The notes below the pieces were generated by a model. It had not been told where the DNA came from and did no database searches. It saw only the letters and a list, made by a program, of their open reading frames with translations. Below are positions 18,078-27,786 of a DNA stretch of 64,000 nt, one piece after another. Origin of the DNA: JAJFJD01 sp965228975 (GTDB lineage: Bacteria > Pseudomonadota > Alphaproteobacteria > UBA8366); NCBI GenBank assembly GCA_965228975.1, contig OZ245851.1:4278001-4342000 (forward strand), in the 5' to 3' direction. Position 1 is the first letter of the stretch. Each line of letters starts with the position of its first letter. The position numbers were made by a program, and so were the translations under genes.

Positions 18078-18971
18078 CTAGAGCGCTTCCGCGCCCGAAA
18101 TGATCTCGATCAGTTCCTTCGTGATGAAGGCCTGGCGGGTTCGGTTATAGTTCAAAGTCAATTGGTTGATCATATCGCCCGCATTTCGCGTGGCGTTATC
18201 CATCGCCGTCATCCGGGCGCCCTGCTCGGACGCGAAGGATTCCAGGAGTGCCCGGAAAATCTGCACCGACAGGTTCCGCGGCAGCAAATCGCTCAGAATC
18301 TCTTCCTCGGACGGCTCGTATTCGTAGGACGCGCCGTCGCCGGCCGATGCGGTTTCCTCGTCGCCTTCTTCCGGTTCCGGCACGGCGAACGGAATGATCT
18401 GCTGCGGCGTGACTTCCTGCGTCAACGCCGAGATGAACTTGTTGTAAACCACCGTGCAGACGTCAAACTCGCCGGCTTCGAACATCGCGGTGATACGCTC
18501 TGCGATTTCGGCGGCGCCGTCATAACTGGGCGACGGCTTGCAGACTTCCGGCATCTCGGCCACCAGCATCGCCGGGAACTCCCGCTTCACCAGCGAGATA
18601 CCCTTGCGCCCGACGCAGAACAGCTTAACCGTCTTGCCGGCATTGGTCAGTTCCTGGACCTGCCGGCGGACGCTTCGCATCAGGTTGATGTTGAAACCGC
18701 CGCAGAGGCCGCGGTCCGTCGACACGAAGACCAGAAGATGCGTCTCGTCCTTGCCGTTGCCGGAAAGCAGCGGCACGCTGCTCGACCCGCCGGCGGTGGC
18801 CGCGAGCGATCCCAGCATCCGTTCCATACGTTCCGCATACGGTCGCGCCGCGGTCGCCTGTTCCTGCGCACGGCGCAGTTTGGCGGCGGCGACCATCTTC
18901 ATGGCCGACGTGATTCGCTGCGTCGACTTGACGCTGGTGATCCGGGTTCGGAGTTCTTTGAGACTGGGCAT
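18078..18971 (-). CDS. atpG: ATP synthase F1 subunit gamma
   Basis: 297 residues. It forms the rotating central shaft. The conserved N-terminal helix MPSLKELRTRITSVKSTQRITSAMKMVAAAKLRRAQ and the C-terminal helix ARMTAMDNATRNAGDMINQLTLNYNRTRQAFITKELIEIISGAEAL are intact. An acidic insertion (about 195-225, EPEEGDEETASAGDG) precedes the C-terminal helix; similar insertions are common in Alphaproteobacteria. Confidence 0.97.
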   Translation of the reverse strand: MPSLKELRTRITSVKSTQRITSAMKMVAAAKLRRAQEQATAARPYAERMERMLGSLAATAGGSSSVPLLSGNGKDETHLLVFVSTDRGLCGGFNINLMRSVRRQVQELTNAGKTVKLFCVGRKGISLVKREFPAMLVAEMPEVCKPSPSYDGAAEIAERITAMFEAGEFDVCTVVYNKFISALTQEVTPQQIIPFAVPEPEEGDEETASAGDGASYEYEPSEEEILSDLLPRNLSVQIFRALLESFASEQGARMTAMDNATRNAGDMINQLTLNYNRTRQAFITKELIEIISGAEAL

Positions 18972-19000
18972 CGGTGCTGACCGTTATCTTTCGTTATCGA

Positions 19001-20530
19001 TCAGGCAAAGGACTTGGACGCGCTGCCGATGATGTCATTGAGCTTTTTCTCCGTGTCATCGGAGATTTCGCCCTCGTCCCGGATCGCCGACAACACATCG
19101 CCATGCTTGGACCGGAATTCCTCGAGCAGCGATTGCTCGAAGCGCCCGATTTCACTGATCTCGATGTTGTCCAGATAGCCGTTCACGCCCGCGAAGATCG
19201 AGACGACCTGCTCTTCCACCGGCAGCGGCGAATACTGCGCCTGCTTCAGAAGCTCCGTGAGGCGCGATCCGCGCGCCAGCAGACGCTGCGTCGATGCATC
19301 GAGATCGGAGGCGAACTGCGAGAACGCTTCCATTTCACGATACTGCGCCAGTTCGAGCTTGATCGAGCCGGCGACCTGTTTCATCGCCTTCACCTGCGCC
19401 GCCGACCCCACGCGCGAGACCGACAGGCCGACGTTAATCGCCGGTCGGACGCCCTTATAGAACAGGTCCGTTTCCAGGAAGATCTGACCGTCGGTGATCG
19501 AAATCACGTTCGTCGGAATATAGGCCGACACGTCGTTGGCCTGGGTTTCGATAACCGGCAATGCGGTCAACGATCCGGCGCCTTCGGTGTCGTTCATCTT
19601 CGCCGCACGCTCCAACAGGCGGGAATGCAGGTAGAAGACGTCGCCGGGGTAGGCTTCGCGTCCCGGCGGGCGGCGCAGCAGCAGCGACATCTGGCGATAC
19701 GCCGTCGCCTGCTTCGACAGATCGTCGTAGATGATCAGCGAATGCATACCGTTATCGCGGAAATACTCGCCCATCGCGCAGCCTGCATAGGGGGCGAGGA
19801 ACTGCATCGGGGCCGGCTCGGAAGCGGTCGCGGACACCACGATCGAGTATTCCATCGCGCCATAGTCTTCCAGCGTCTTCACGACCTGCGCCACGGTCGA
19901 GCGCTTCTGCCCGATTACGACGTAGATGCAGTAAAGCTTCTTCGATTCGTCGCCGGTATCGTTAACCGACTTCTGATTAAGGATCGCGTCGATCGCGACG
20001 GCGGTCTTGCCGGTCTGGCGGTCGCCGATGATCAGTTCGCGCTGTCCCCGGCCCACCGGCACCAGGGCGTCCAGCGCCTTGAGGCCCGTCTGCACCGGTT
20101 CGTGCACCGATTTCCGCGGGATGATGCCCGGCGCCTTCACCTCGACGAGGCGGCGTTCGCTGGCGTCGACCGGCCCCTTGCCGTCGATCGGGTTGCCGAG
20201 AGCGTCGACGACGCGGCCCAGCAGACCCTTGCCGACCGGCACGTCCACGATCGTGCCCGTCCGTTTAACCGTATCGCCCTCGCGGATATCGCGGTCGTCG
20301 CCGAAAATCACGACACCGACGTTGTCGGCTTCGAGGTTCAGCGCCATTCCCTTAATTCCGCCCGGGAATTCAACCATCTCACCGGCCTGAACATTGTCGA
20401 GCCCGTAGACGCGCGCGACACCGTCACCGACCGAGATCACCTGACCGACTTCGGCAACGTCCGTTTCCGCGCCGAAATTCGCGATCTGTTCCTTGAGAAT
20501 GGCCGAAATTTCTGCAGCCTTGATTTCCAT
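19001..20530 (-). CDS. atpA: ATP synthase F1 subunit alpha
   Basis: 509 residues. This non-catalytic nucleotide-binding subunit has P-loop GDRQTGKTAVAIDAILNQ, YVVIGQKRSTVAQVV, the arginine-finger region and the C-terminal PAINVGLSVSRVGSAAQ. Its start codon overlaps the atpH stop by one base, indicating coupling. Confidence 0.98.
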   Translation of the reverse strand: MEIKAAEISAILKEQIANFGAETDVAEVGQVISVGDGVARVYGLDNVQAGEMVEFPGGIKGMALNLEADNVGVVIFGDDRDIREGDTVKRTGTIVDVPVGKGLLGRVVDALGNPIDGKGPVDASERRLVEVKAPGIIPRKSVHEPVQTGLKALDALVPVGRGQRELIIGDRQTGKTAVAIDAILNQKSVNDTGDESKKLYCIYVVIGQKRSTVAQVVKTLEDYGAMEYSIVVSATASEPAPMQFLAPYAGCAMGEYFRDNGMHSLIIYDDLSKQATAYRQMSLLLRRPPGREAYPGDVFYLHSRLLERAAKMNDTEGAGSLTALPVIETQANDVSAYIPTNVISITDGQIFLETDLFYKGVRPAINVGLSVSRVGSAAQVKAMKQVAGSIKLELAQYREMEAFSQFASDLDASTQRLLARGSRLTELLKQAQYSPLPVEEQVVSIFAGVNGYLDNIEISEIGRFEQSLLEEFRSKHGDVLSAIRDEGEISDDTEKKLNDIIGSASKSFA

Positions 20531-21087
20531 CAGGCGGCCCCTTTCATCGCGAGTTTCATCTTCTGAAGTTGTGTCTTGAGGGAGGAGTCGACCATGCGGC
20601 TACCGACCTTAACGACCAGGCCGCCGATCAGCGCCGGATCCACGTCGACCGACAAGGCTACCTTGCCGCCGACGGCAGATCGCAGTGCGGCTTCCAACGA
20701 TTCGGTTTGGGCGGGCGACAACTGTTGCGCCGACGTAACCTCTGCGGTGATTTCGCCGCGACGCTCCGCAAGCTCCGCGAGATATCCCCGTATCATCGCG
20801 GGCAACGCGAAGAGCCGGCGATTGGCCGCCACCAACCCTATGAAATTACGTGTTAATTGATCGGCGCCGGCGCTTTCGAGAAGCGCCGCCATGGCCCGGC
20901 CGGATTCGGCCCGGCTCACCACCGGATTGCGGACCAGCCGCTGAAGGTCGTCGTTGTCCGCTATCATGGCGTCCAAGGACCGCAAATCGTCCGCGACCTG
21001 ATCCAATTTGCGCTGCTCGTCTGCCAATTCAAACAAAGCCAACGCGTAGCGGGCGGCAACTCCCGTATCGCCTGCTTTCGATGCCAA
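20530..21087 (-). CDS. atpH: ATP synthase F1 subunit delta
   Basis: 185 residues. It connects F1 to the peripheral stalk. The motifs are ARYALALFELADEQ near the N-terminus and the C-terminal VDPALIGGLVVKVGSRMVDSSLKTQL. The start is TTG 21087; no ATG or GTG is available in frame near the N-terminus. F0 genes are not in the window, consistent with the split F1/F0 organisation usual in this class. Confidence 0.95.
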   Translation of the reverse strand: MASKAGDTGVAARYALALFELADEQRKLDQVADDLRSLDAMIADNDDLQRLVRNPVVSRAESGRAMAALLESAGADQLTRNFIGLVAANRRLFALPAMIRGYLAELAERRGEITAEVTSAQQLSPAQTESLEAALRSAVGGKVALSVDVDPALIGGLVVKVGSRMVDSSLKTQLQKMKLAMKGAA

Positions 21088-21254
21088 CCTGGGATAACTC
21101 CCGATTTACTCCGGAAACCGCCGCCGAAACGCGGCTCCTCACTACTCCCCGATGCCCCGAGACACGTTATCTGGCCCCGAAGGCGAGCGGTGTTTAGCAC
21201 ATGCACAAAAGGGGCGCAAGCCGACTCGCCCGGTGCGAAAAGTCGCAGGATTCA

Positions 21255-23462
21255 TCAAAAAAAGCTGTATGGATCGACGTCGATTTGCACGCGCACCGAC
21301 CCGGGCAACTTCAATGGACCGATCCACCCCCGCAGGAGCCGCTGCACCGCAACCGTCCGGCCGGCCTTCATCAGAAAACGGCGGCGGTGGCGGCCGCGCA
21401 ATCGGGCCAGCGGCGCCGGCGCCGGCCCGAGGACACGAACCCCGGCTTCCCGCGGCGCACTGCGCGCCAAGGCGCGGCAAACGGCGTCCACCTGATCCTC
21501 CTTCGGCCCGCTGACGATGACCGCGGCCAGCCGGCCGAACGGCGGCCAGCCACCGGCTTCCCGCTGTGCCGCCTCCTCCACGAGGAACCGGTCGCGCGCG
21601 CCGTCGGTCAACGCCGTGATCACCGGATGTTCCGGATTGTAGGTCTGAAGCAGGACCTGTCCGGGATGGTCGGCACGGCCCGCCCGCCCCGCGACCTGAT
21701 GCAGAAGCTGATAGGTGCGCTCGCCGGCCCGCAGATCGCCGCCGTTCAGCCCCAGATCCGCATCGATCACGCCGACCAGCGTCAGCATCGGAAAATGATG
21801 GCCCTTCGCCACCAGTTGGGTGCCGATCAGGATATCGACCTCGTGATCCCGCATTTTCTGCAGCACTTCTTGGACGGCGGCGGGTCCCTGCACCGAATCG
21901 CTGGTCATGCTGGCGATTCGCGCTTCGGGGAAGAGCGCCGTCACCTCCTCGGCCAGTCGTTCGACCCCGGGACCGCACGCGACCAGGCTGTCCTCCGCCT
22001 CGCAGGCGGGGCAGGCATCGGGATAGCGCGCGTAATAGCCGCAGTGGTGGCATTCCAGCCGCCGGGCGAGCCGGTGTTCGACCAGCCAAGCGGTGCAGTT
22101 CGGGCATTCCAACCGGTGCCCGCAGGCCCTGCACAGCGTCAAGGGTGCGTATCCCCGGCGGTTCAGGAACAGCAGGCTCTGTTCGCCGGCTTCCAGCGTC
22201 GCCGCCAGCGCGTCCCGCAGCGGCGGCGACAGCCAGTTCTGCCGCGGCGGTCCATCCTTTCGCATATCGACGACCGAAATCTCGGGCAGACCCGACGCGC
22301 CGAAGCGGGACGGCAGATGCAACAGGTCGTAGCGCCGGTTGCGCACATTCACCACGGTCTCCAGCGACGGCGTCGCGGATACCAGCACGACCGGCCGTTC
22401 CGCGATGCGGCCGCGTACGACCGCCATATCGCGCGCGTTATAGGCGATGCCGTCCTCCTGTTTGAACGACCCGTCATGTTCCTCGTCGACGACGACGAAG
22501 CCCAAATTTGCGTAGGGCAGAAACAGCGCCGACCGCGCGCCGACCACCACCGCGCCGCTTCCATCCGCGACCGCGCGCCAGTTGCGCCGCCGCTGGACCT
22601 GGGTCAGGCCGGAATGCCATTGCACCGGCGATGCACCGAACCGTTCCGAGAACCGCTGCAGCCACTGCGCCGTCAACGCGATTTCCGGCAGCAGCACCAA
22701 CACCTGCTCGCCGCGCCGCAGGGTTTCGGCAATCGCCTCGAAATAAACCTCGGTCTTACCGGCCCCGGTGACGCCGTCCAGCACGCTGACGCTGAATTCC
22801 CCGGAACGGACGCGCCCCACCAGATTGTCCGCCGCCGGTTGCTGGTCGGCGGACAATGTCGGCGCCGGCAGCGACGGATCGGGCCGGGCAGGTGGAATGT
22901 CCGGCAAAGGAACCTTTTGCAACACCCCAAGCTTCGCGAGCCCGGTCACCACGCCGGTGCCGACCCCGGCCTCGCGCGCCAGCTCGCTCGCCCCGCGTGG
23001 CATCCGGTCCGCGGCCACATCGAGCACCCGGACCCGGCCGGCGGTCGGCTTGACCTCCGGCGGGGCGTCGGCCAGGCGATAGCCCATGCGCGGCTTCGGC
23101 GGTTCCAGGGCTGCCGGCACGCTCATCGCCATGCGCAAGACGGAACCCAGCGAGGACAGCGTATAGCTCGCGACCCAATCGACGAATCGGCGGCTCGATT
23201 CGGGCAGCGGCGCCACATCGAGGCAGCCCTGGATATCCTTAAGCCGGTCATCCGCCACGTCGCCGGATCCCTCCAGCGACCACACCACGCCGACTGCGTC
23301 GCGGCGGCCGAAAGGCACGGAAACAAAGGCTCCCAGCGCCACTTCAAGATCCTGCGGAACCCGGTAGTCATAGGCGCCGGCGAGCGGCAAAGGCAGCAAA
23401 ACCTGCACCCGGCGGGCATGCCCATTGATCACGCTGCTTGATGTGGTATGGGGAGGCGGCAT
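21255..23462 (-). CDS. priA: Primosomal replication protein N' (PriA helicase)
   Basis: About 735 residues. It restarts stalled forks by loading the replicative helicase. The DNA-binding N-terminus (RVQVLLPLPLAGAYDYRVP) is followed by the helicase core: Walker A GVTGAGKTEVYFE, DEEH (VVDEEHDGSFKQED), and GTQLVAKGHHFPMLTLVGVIDAD. The zinc-binding cysteines are CRACGHRLECPNC and CHHCGYYARYPDACPAC. ATG 23462 is chosen; TTG 23480 adds six residues. The gene ends 167 bases before atpH, which is transcribed in the same direction. Confidence 0.96.
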   Translation of the reverse strand: MPPPHTTSSSVINGHARRVQVLLPLPLAGAYDYRVPQDLEVALGAFVSVPFGRRDAVGVVWSLEGSGDVADDRLKDIQGCLDVAPLPESSRRFVDWVASYTLSSLGSVLRMAMSVPAALEPPKPRMGYRLADAPPEVKPTAGRVRVLDVAADRMPRGASELAREAGVGTGVVTGLAKLGVLQKVPLPDIPPARPDPSLPAPTLSADQQPAADNLVGRVRSGEFSVSVLDGVTGAGKTEVYFEAIAETLRRGEQVLVLLPEIALTAQWLQRFSERFGASPVQWHSGLTQVQRRRNWRAVADGSGAVVVGARSALFLPYANLGFVVVDEEHDGSFKQEDGIAYNARDMAVVRGRIAERPVVLVSATPSLETVVNVRNRRYDLLHLPSRFGASGLPEISVVDMRKDGPPRQNWLSPPLRDALAATLEAGEQSLLFLNRRGYAPLTLCRACGHRLECPNCTAWLVEHRLARRLECHHCGYYARYPDACPACEAEDSLVACGPGVERLAEEVTALFPEARIASMTSDSVQGPAAVQEVLQKMRDHEVDILIGTQLVAKGHHFPMLTLVGVIDADLGLNGGDLRAGERTYQLLHQVAGRAGRADHPGQVLLQTYNPEHPVITALTDGARDRFLVEEAAQREAGGWPPFGRLAAVIVSGPKEDQVDAVCRALARSAPREAGVRVLGPAPAPLARLRGRHRRRFLMKAGRTVAVQRLLRGWIGPLKLPGSVRVQIDVDPYSFF

Positions 23463-23538
23463 CGGGTAGAGTGTAGCCAAACCGGGCCCGTGCCGGCTAT
23501 CCCGAAGCGCGGGCGCAGAATAGGAGTTTCATTGCGGC

Positions 23539-24195
23539 ATGAAGTTCTTCGTGGACACCGCCGAGATCGACGACATCCGGAACCTCGCGGAAACGGGACT
23601 GGTGGATGGCGTTACGACGAATCCTTCCCTGATTCACAAATCGGGCCGCGACTTCCAGGAAGTCATCGCGGAGATTTGCGATCTGATCGACGGCCCCGTC
23701 AGCGCCGAAGTGGCCGCGACGGACTACCCGACGATGTTGGAGGAAGGCCGCAAGCTCGCCAAGATTGCCAGCAACGTCGCCGTGAAGGTGCCGCTGACGC
23801 CGGACGGGCTGAAGACCTGCCGCGCACTCAGCCAGGCCGGGACGCAGGTGAACGTGACATTGTGCTTCTCGGCGAACCAGGCGCTCCTCGCGGCGAAGGC
23901 CGGCGCCAGTTTCATCTCGCCTTTCGTCGGCCGGCTGGACGACATCGCGACCGACGGTATGGATTTGATCGCCGACATCTGCGACGTCTACGCGAATTAT
24001 CCGGAATTGCCGACCGAGGTGCTTGTCGCATCCGTGCGGCACCCGATGCATGTTCTGCAGGCGGCGAAGCTCGGCGCGGACGTCGCGACGGTGCCCCCCA
24101 GCGTGATCTGGCAGATGTTCCAGCACCCGCTGACCGACAAAGGCCTCGCGGCCTTCGTCGCCGATTGGGAAAAAACCGGCCAGTCGATCCTGTAA
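23539..24195 (+). CDS. fsa: Transaldolase-like / fructose-6-phosphate aldolase
   Basis: 218 residues, the short TalC/MipB subfamily. It has the Schiff-base lysine Lys83 in VAVKVPLTPDGLK, the N-terminal MKFFVDTAEIDDIR, GVTTNPSLIHKSG, VNVTLCFSANQALLAAKAGASFISPFVGR and ASVRHPMHVLQAAKLGADVATVPP. Members act either as transaldolase in the pentose phosphate pathway or as fructose-6-phosphate aldolase, and sequence inspection does not decide this here. It is divergent from priA and precedes the DUF484-xerC pair. Confidence 0.93.
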   Translation: MKFFVDTAEIDDIRNLAETGLVDGVTTNPSLIHKSGRDFQEVIAEICDLIDGPVSAEVAATDYPTMLEEGRKLAKIASNVAVKVPLTPDGLKTCRALSQAGTQVNVTLCFSANQALLAAKAGASFISPFVGRLDDIATDGMDLIADICDVYANYPELPTEVLVASVRHPMHVLQAAKLGADVATVPPSVIWQMFQHPLTDKGLAAFVADWEKTGQSIL

Positions 24196-24213
24196 CGGCA
24201 ACTTAGAGCTTAG

Positions 24214-24924
24214 ATGGCACAAAAACTCAAAGGCGCGAAGACCGAGACCGGCCTCAGTGCGGCGCGGGTCACGGAATTCCTGCAGGACAACCCGGATTTT
24301 TTCATCAAGCATCCGGAAGTGCTGAACACGGTCAGTCCGCCGACGCGGGAACTCGGCGGCGGCGTTGCCGATCTGCAGCAGGCGATGATTGACCGGTTGC
24401 GCGACGAAATCGCCATGCTCAGCGCCGAACGCGACAGCCTGGTCGGCACGTCGCGCGCCAACATGCAGACGCAGTCGCGCATCCACGCCTGCGTCCTTGC
24501 GATCCTCGGCGCGAAATCCTTCGAGCATCTGATCCAGACCGTGACGACCGACTTCTCGATGATTCTGGACCTGGACATCGTCACGCTTTGCATCGAATCG
24601 ACCGATTCGGAGTCTCAGTCGATCAAGACGCGCGGCCTCGTGGTAGTGCCGCCGGGCACCGTCGAGAACATCCTTGGCGACCGTCGGCTGGTTCTGCGCA
24701 ACGACGTGACGGGCGATCCGGAACTGTTCGCCCAGGGGGCGACGTTGGTGCGGTCGGATGCGGTCGTGCGGCTCGACATTTCCGAATCGACGCCGCCCGC
24801 GCTCTTGGCCTTCGGATCGCGCGAACCCGACCGGTTCGAGACCGGGCAGGCCACCGAACTGCTCGACTTCCTCGCCAGCGTGCTCGAGCATGTGGTGCGG
24901 ATATGGCTTCAACTATCGGAATAG
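24214..24924 (+). CDS. DUF484 family protein (GAF-like)
   Basis: 236 residues. The N-terminal part VTEFLQDNPDFFIKHPEVL is diagnostic for DUF484. A short coiled segment (about 55-80) leads to a GAF-like fold to the end (DRRLVLRNDVTGDPELF; LLAFGSREPDRFETGQATELLDFLASVLEHVVRIWL). The function is unknown. The gene overlaps xerC by 22 bases, and the DUF484-xerC pairing is conserved in Proteobacteria, so a link with chromosome dimer resolution or its expression is plausible. Confidence 0.92.
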   Translation: MAQKLKGAKTETGLSAARVTEFLQDNPDFFIKHPEVLNTVSPPTRELGGGVADLQQAMIDRLRDEIAMLSAERDSLVGTSRANMQTQSRIHACVLAILGAKSFEHLIQTVTTDFSMILDLDIVTLCIESTDSESQSIKTRGLVVVPPGTVENILGDRRLVLRNDVTGDPELFAQGATLVRSDAVVRLDISESTPPALLAFGSREPDRFETGQATELLDFLASVLEHVVRIWLQLSE

Positions 24925-25877
24925 ACCCACTTCTCGCCGTCGCGGACGAGAACGACCCATCGCTGGAGAAAGCCTTCCGCGACTGGCAACGCTGGCTCAT
25001 CGACGAACGGCGGTGCTCGCCGCATACCCGGGACGCCTATGTCCGGGATTTGCTGTCCTTCCTAAAATTCACCGCCGAACATCTGGGAGCGGCCTTACGG
25101 CTGCGCGATTTGGAGGGGCTTCGCACGTCCGATTTCCGCGCCTGGCTGGCCCGGCAGAATACCAAGGGCCGCAAACGCAGCTCGGTCGCCCGGGCCCTGT
25201 CGGTCGTGCGCGGTTTCTTCGCCTGGCTCGAACGCAATGGCCTGGCGACCAATCACGCGATCCGCGCCGTGCGCACGCCGAAACTTCCCCATGCGGTGCC
25301 GAAGGCGCTCAGCATCCGCGAAGCGGCGGACGCGGTGGATACGGTCGCCGCGTTCAGCACCGAAGAATGGATCGGATTGCGCGACATCGCCGTCCTCACG
25401 TTGCTGTACGGATGCGGCTTGCGTATCGCCGAGGCCCTGTCGCTGCAGCGGCGGGACGCGCCGCGCAGCGATCAGATCACGGTCACCGGCAAGGGCAACA
25501 AGCAGCGCATGGTGCCCATCCTGCCCGTCGTGCGCGAGGCCATCGATGCCTATCTGAAAGCCTGCCCGTGGCCGATGGAGCCCGAGGACCCGCTCTTCGT
25601 GGGGCGGCGCGGCGGCCCGCTGCGCGCCCGCGTGGTACAGCGGCAGATGCAGAAATTGCGCGCCAGCCTCGGCCTGCCCGAAACGGCGACCCCGCACGCG
25701 CTGCGCCACAGCTTCGCGACGCATCTGCTGGCGATGGGGGGCGACCTCAGGGCGATCCAGGAACTTCTGGGCCACGCCTCGCTGTCAACGACGCAACGCT
25801 ATACCGAGGTCGATTCGGCGCGTCTGCTGGAAGAATACCGCGCGACCCATCCTCGGGCGCGCCAAGCCCGCAACTAG
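24903..25877 (+). CDS. xerC: Tyrosine recombinase XerC
   Basis: 324 residues. It resolves chromosome dimers at dif with XerD. It has a SAM-like N-terminal DNA-binding domain (about 20-110) and a catalytic domain with Arg174 (GCGLRIAEAL), the lysine in TGKGNKQRMVP, His265-x2-Arg268 (HALRHSFATHLL), His291 (LLGHASLSTTQ) and Tyr300 (RYTEVD). The start ATG 24903 lies inside the end of the DUF484 gene. It is XerC rather than XerD by context with DUF484. Confidence 0.92.
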   Translation: MASTIGIDPLLAVADENDPSLEKAFRDWQRWLIDERRCSPHTRDAYVRDLLSFLKFTAEHLGAALRLRDLEGLRTSDFRAWLARQNTKGRKRSSVARALSVVRGFFAWLERNGLATNHAIRAVRTPKLPHAVPKALSIREAADAVDTVAAFSTEEWIGLRDIAVLTLLYGCGLRIAEALSLQRRDAPRSDQITVTGKGNKQRMVPILPVVREAIDAYLKACPWPMEPEDPLFVGRRGGPLRARVVQRQMQKLRASLGLPETATPHALRHSFATHLLAMGGDLRAIQELLGHASLSTTQRYTEVDSARLLEEYRATHPRARQARN

Positions 25878-25908
25878 GCGCGGCGCCAACGCGGCAACAA
25901 CGCCAAGG

Positions 25909-26217
25909 TTATTTACGCCGCCGGATTTTCCGCGCGACGCGCGCCGCCCGCAGCCGCGCCTCGTCGAAGGTCGCGCCCAGTTTCGGGTAGCGTTCCCGCA
26001 TCTGTTCCATCTTGCGATGCGCCCAGGGCGATTCGAGCGACAGCAGATAGAAGCCGATGGCGAGGAACAGGATGCCCTGCAGGATCGGCAGGAAGATCCC
26101 GAGAATGCCGAGGAAAATGAATCCCCATCCCGAAATTAGGATCAGCAGCCGCTTCCAGCGCGCCCGAAGCGGTTTGGGCGGAGAACCCTTCGGGGGATTC
26201 GTGGGCAGGTTTTCCAC
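25909..26217 (-). CDS. Small membrane protein, PGPGW-like
   Basis: 102 residues, GTG start. A basic, Pro-rich N-terminus is followed by one long or two close membrane segments (LLILISGWGFIFLGILGIFLPILQGILFLAIGFYLLS, about 24-60) and a basic cytoplasmic tail ending ARVARKIRRRK. The pattern resembles small PGPGW-type membrane proteins, but the motif is not exact. It follows lpdA by 12 bases and is probably cotranscribed with it. Confidence 0.7.
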   Translation of the reverse strand: MENLPTNPPKGSPPKPLRARWKRLLILISGWGFIFLGILGIFLPILQGILFLAIGFYLLSLESPWAHRKMEQMRERYPKLGATFDEARLRAARVARKIRRRK

Positions 26218-26229
26218 CGATGCGCCGAA

Positions 26230-27639
26230 TCAGATGTGGATCGGGCGGCCGTCAACCGCGAGCGCGGCTTCCTTCACCGCCTCGTTCAGCGTCGGGTGGC
26301 CGTGACAGGTCCGGGCGACATCTTCGGCCGAGCCGCCGAACTCCATTACCAAAACGATCTCGTGGATCAAGTTGCCCGCGTCCGCCCCGATGATGTGCGT
26401 ACCCAGAACCTTGTCCGTCTTGGCGTCGGCCAGGATCTTCACGAAGCCCTCGGTGGTGTCGTTGCAGCGCGCCCGGCTGTTCGCCATGAAGGGGAACTTA
26501 CCGACCCGGTACTCCACGCCGGCTTCCTTGAGCTGTTCCTCGGTCTTGCCGACCGACGCGACCTCGGGCCAAGTGTAGACGATGCCGGGGATCGCGTCGT
26601 AGTCGATATGCCCGGTCTGCCCGGCGAGGATTTCGGCGCAGACGACGCCTTCGTCCTCCGCCTTATGCGCCAGCATCGGGCCGCGCACGCAATCGCCGAT
26701 GGCGTAGATGCCGGGCGTCGATGTCTGGAAAGTGTCGTCGATCTCGATGAATCCGCGGTTGTCGGTCTTCACGCCCACCGCGTCGAGGCCGAGCCCGTCG
26801 GTATACGGCCGCCGGCCGACCGAAACGAGCACCACGTCGCAGGCGATCTCCTCCGCGTCGCCGCCATCCGACGGCTCCACGGTCAAGGTCACGCCGTCCT
26901 TCGACGTCTTAGCACCCGTCACCTTGGTCTTGAGGCGGAAATCCATGCCCTGTTTCTTGAGCACGCGCTGGAACTGTTTCGAGACCTCGCCGTCCATGCC
27001 CGGCGTGATCCGGTCGAGGAACTCGACGACCGTGACCTTCGACCCGAGCCGCCGCCAGACCGAGCCCATCTCCAGCCCGATATAACCGCCGCCGATCACC
27101 ACGAAATGTTTCGGTACCTTGGACAGCGTCAGCGCGCCGGTCGAGGTCACCACCTGTTTCTCGTCCACGTCGACGCCGGGGATCGGCATGCTCTCCGAGC
27201 CGGTGGCGATCAGGATGTTCTTGGTTTCGAGCGTCTGCTCGCCGCCGCCATTCTCCGCCGTCACGACGACCGAGCCGGGCTTGTCGATCCGCCCCATGCC
27301 CTTGTGGTAATCGACCTTGTTCTTCTTGAACAGGAACTCGATCCCCTTGGTTAGGTCTTCGACGACCTTTTCCTTGCGGCCCATCATGGTCTTGAGGTTG
27401 AGCTTCATGTCGCCGACGTCGATGCCATGCGCCTCGAACTCATGCGCCGCTTCTTCGTATTTCTCCGAGCTTTGCAGCAATGCCTTCGACGGAATGCATC
27501 CGACATTCAAACAGGTGCCGCCCAACGCGCCGCGCTTTTCCACGCAAGCCGTTTTCAATCCAAGCTGCGCTGCGCGGATGGCGGCAACATATCCGCCCGG
27601 ACCGCCGCCGATGATTACAAGATCGTAAGCGTCGCTCAT
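26230..27639 (-). CDS. lpdA: Dihydrolipoyl dehydrogenase (E3)
   Basis: 469 residues. It reoxidises the lipoyl groups of 2-oxoacid dehydrogenase complexes with NAD+. The FAD motif GGGPGGYVAAIRAAQLG, redox disulfide GGTCLNVGCIPSK, NAD-binding VIGGGYIGLEMGSV and the C-terminal His-Glu region CHGHPTLNEAVKEAAL are intact. It closes the TCA block but is separated from sucB by three inserted genes. Confidence 0.97.
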   Translation of the reverse strand: MSDAYDLVIIGGGPGGYVAAIRAAQLGLKTACVEKRGALGGTCLNVGCIPSKALLQSSEKYEEAAHEFEAHGIDVGDMKLNLKTMMGRKEKVVEDLTKGIEFLFKKNKVDYHKGMGRIDKPGSVVVTAENGGGEQTLETKNILIATGSESMPIPGVDVDEKQVVTSTGALTLSKVPKHFVVIGGGYIGLEMGSVWRRLGSKVTVVEFLDRITPGMDGEVSKQFQRVLKKQGMDFRLKTKVTGAKTSKDGVTLTVEPSDGGDAEEIACDVVLVSVGRRPYTDGLGLDAVGVKTDNRGFIEIDDTFQTSTPGIYAIGDCVRGPMLAHKAEDEGVVCAEILAGQTGHIDYDAIPGIVYTWPEVASVGKTEEQLKEAGVEYRVGKFPFMANSRARCNDTTEGFVKILADAKTDKVLGTHIIGADAGNLIHEIVLVMEFGGSAEDVARTCHGHPTLNEAVKEAALAVDGRPIHI

Positions 27640-27786
27640 GAATTTTATCCCCGGTTCGTTTGCCGCTAGAATTTCGGCATCGCGCGGGGACTATACCCCG
27701 GACCGCATGCTAGGCGAATATGGTTTAGCTTTCGCTAAACGCCAACCCCCGGCATTGCAGAACCAATAAGAGTACGGACAAATGCC

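Noticed and set aside
24903..25877. Phage or integron integrase
   Set aside because: The recombinase has a standard XerC length and catalytic set and overlaps a DUF484 gene, the conserved housekeeping context.
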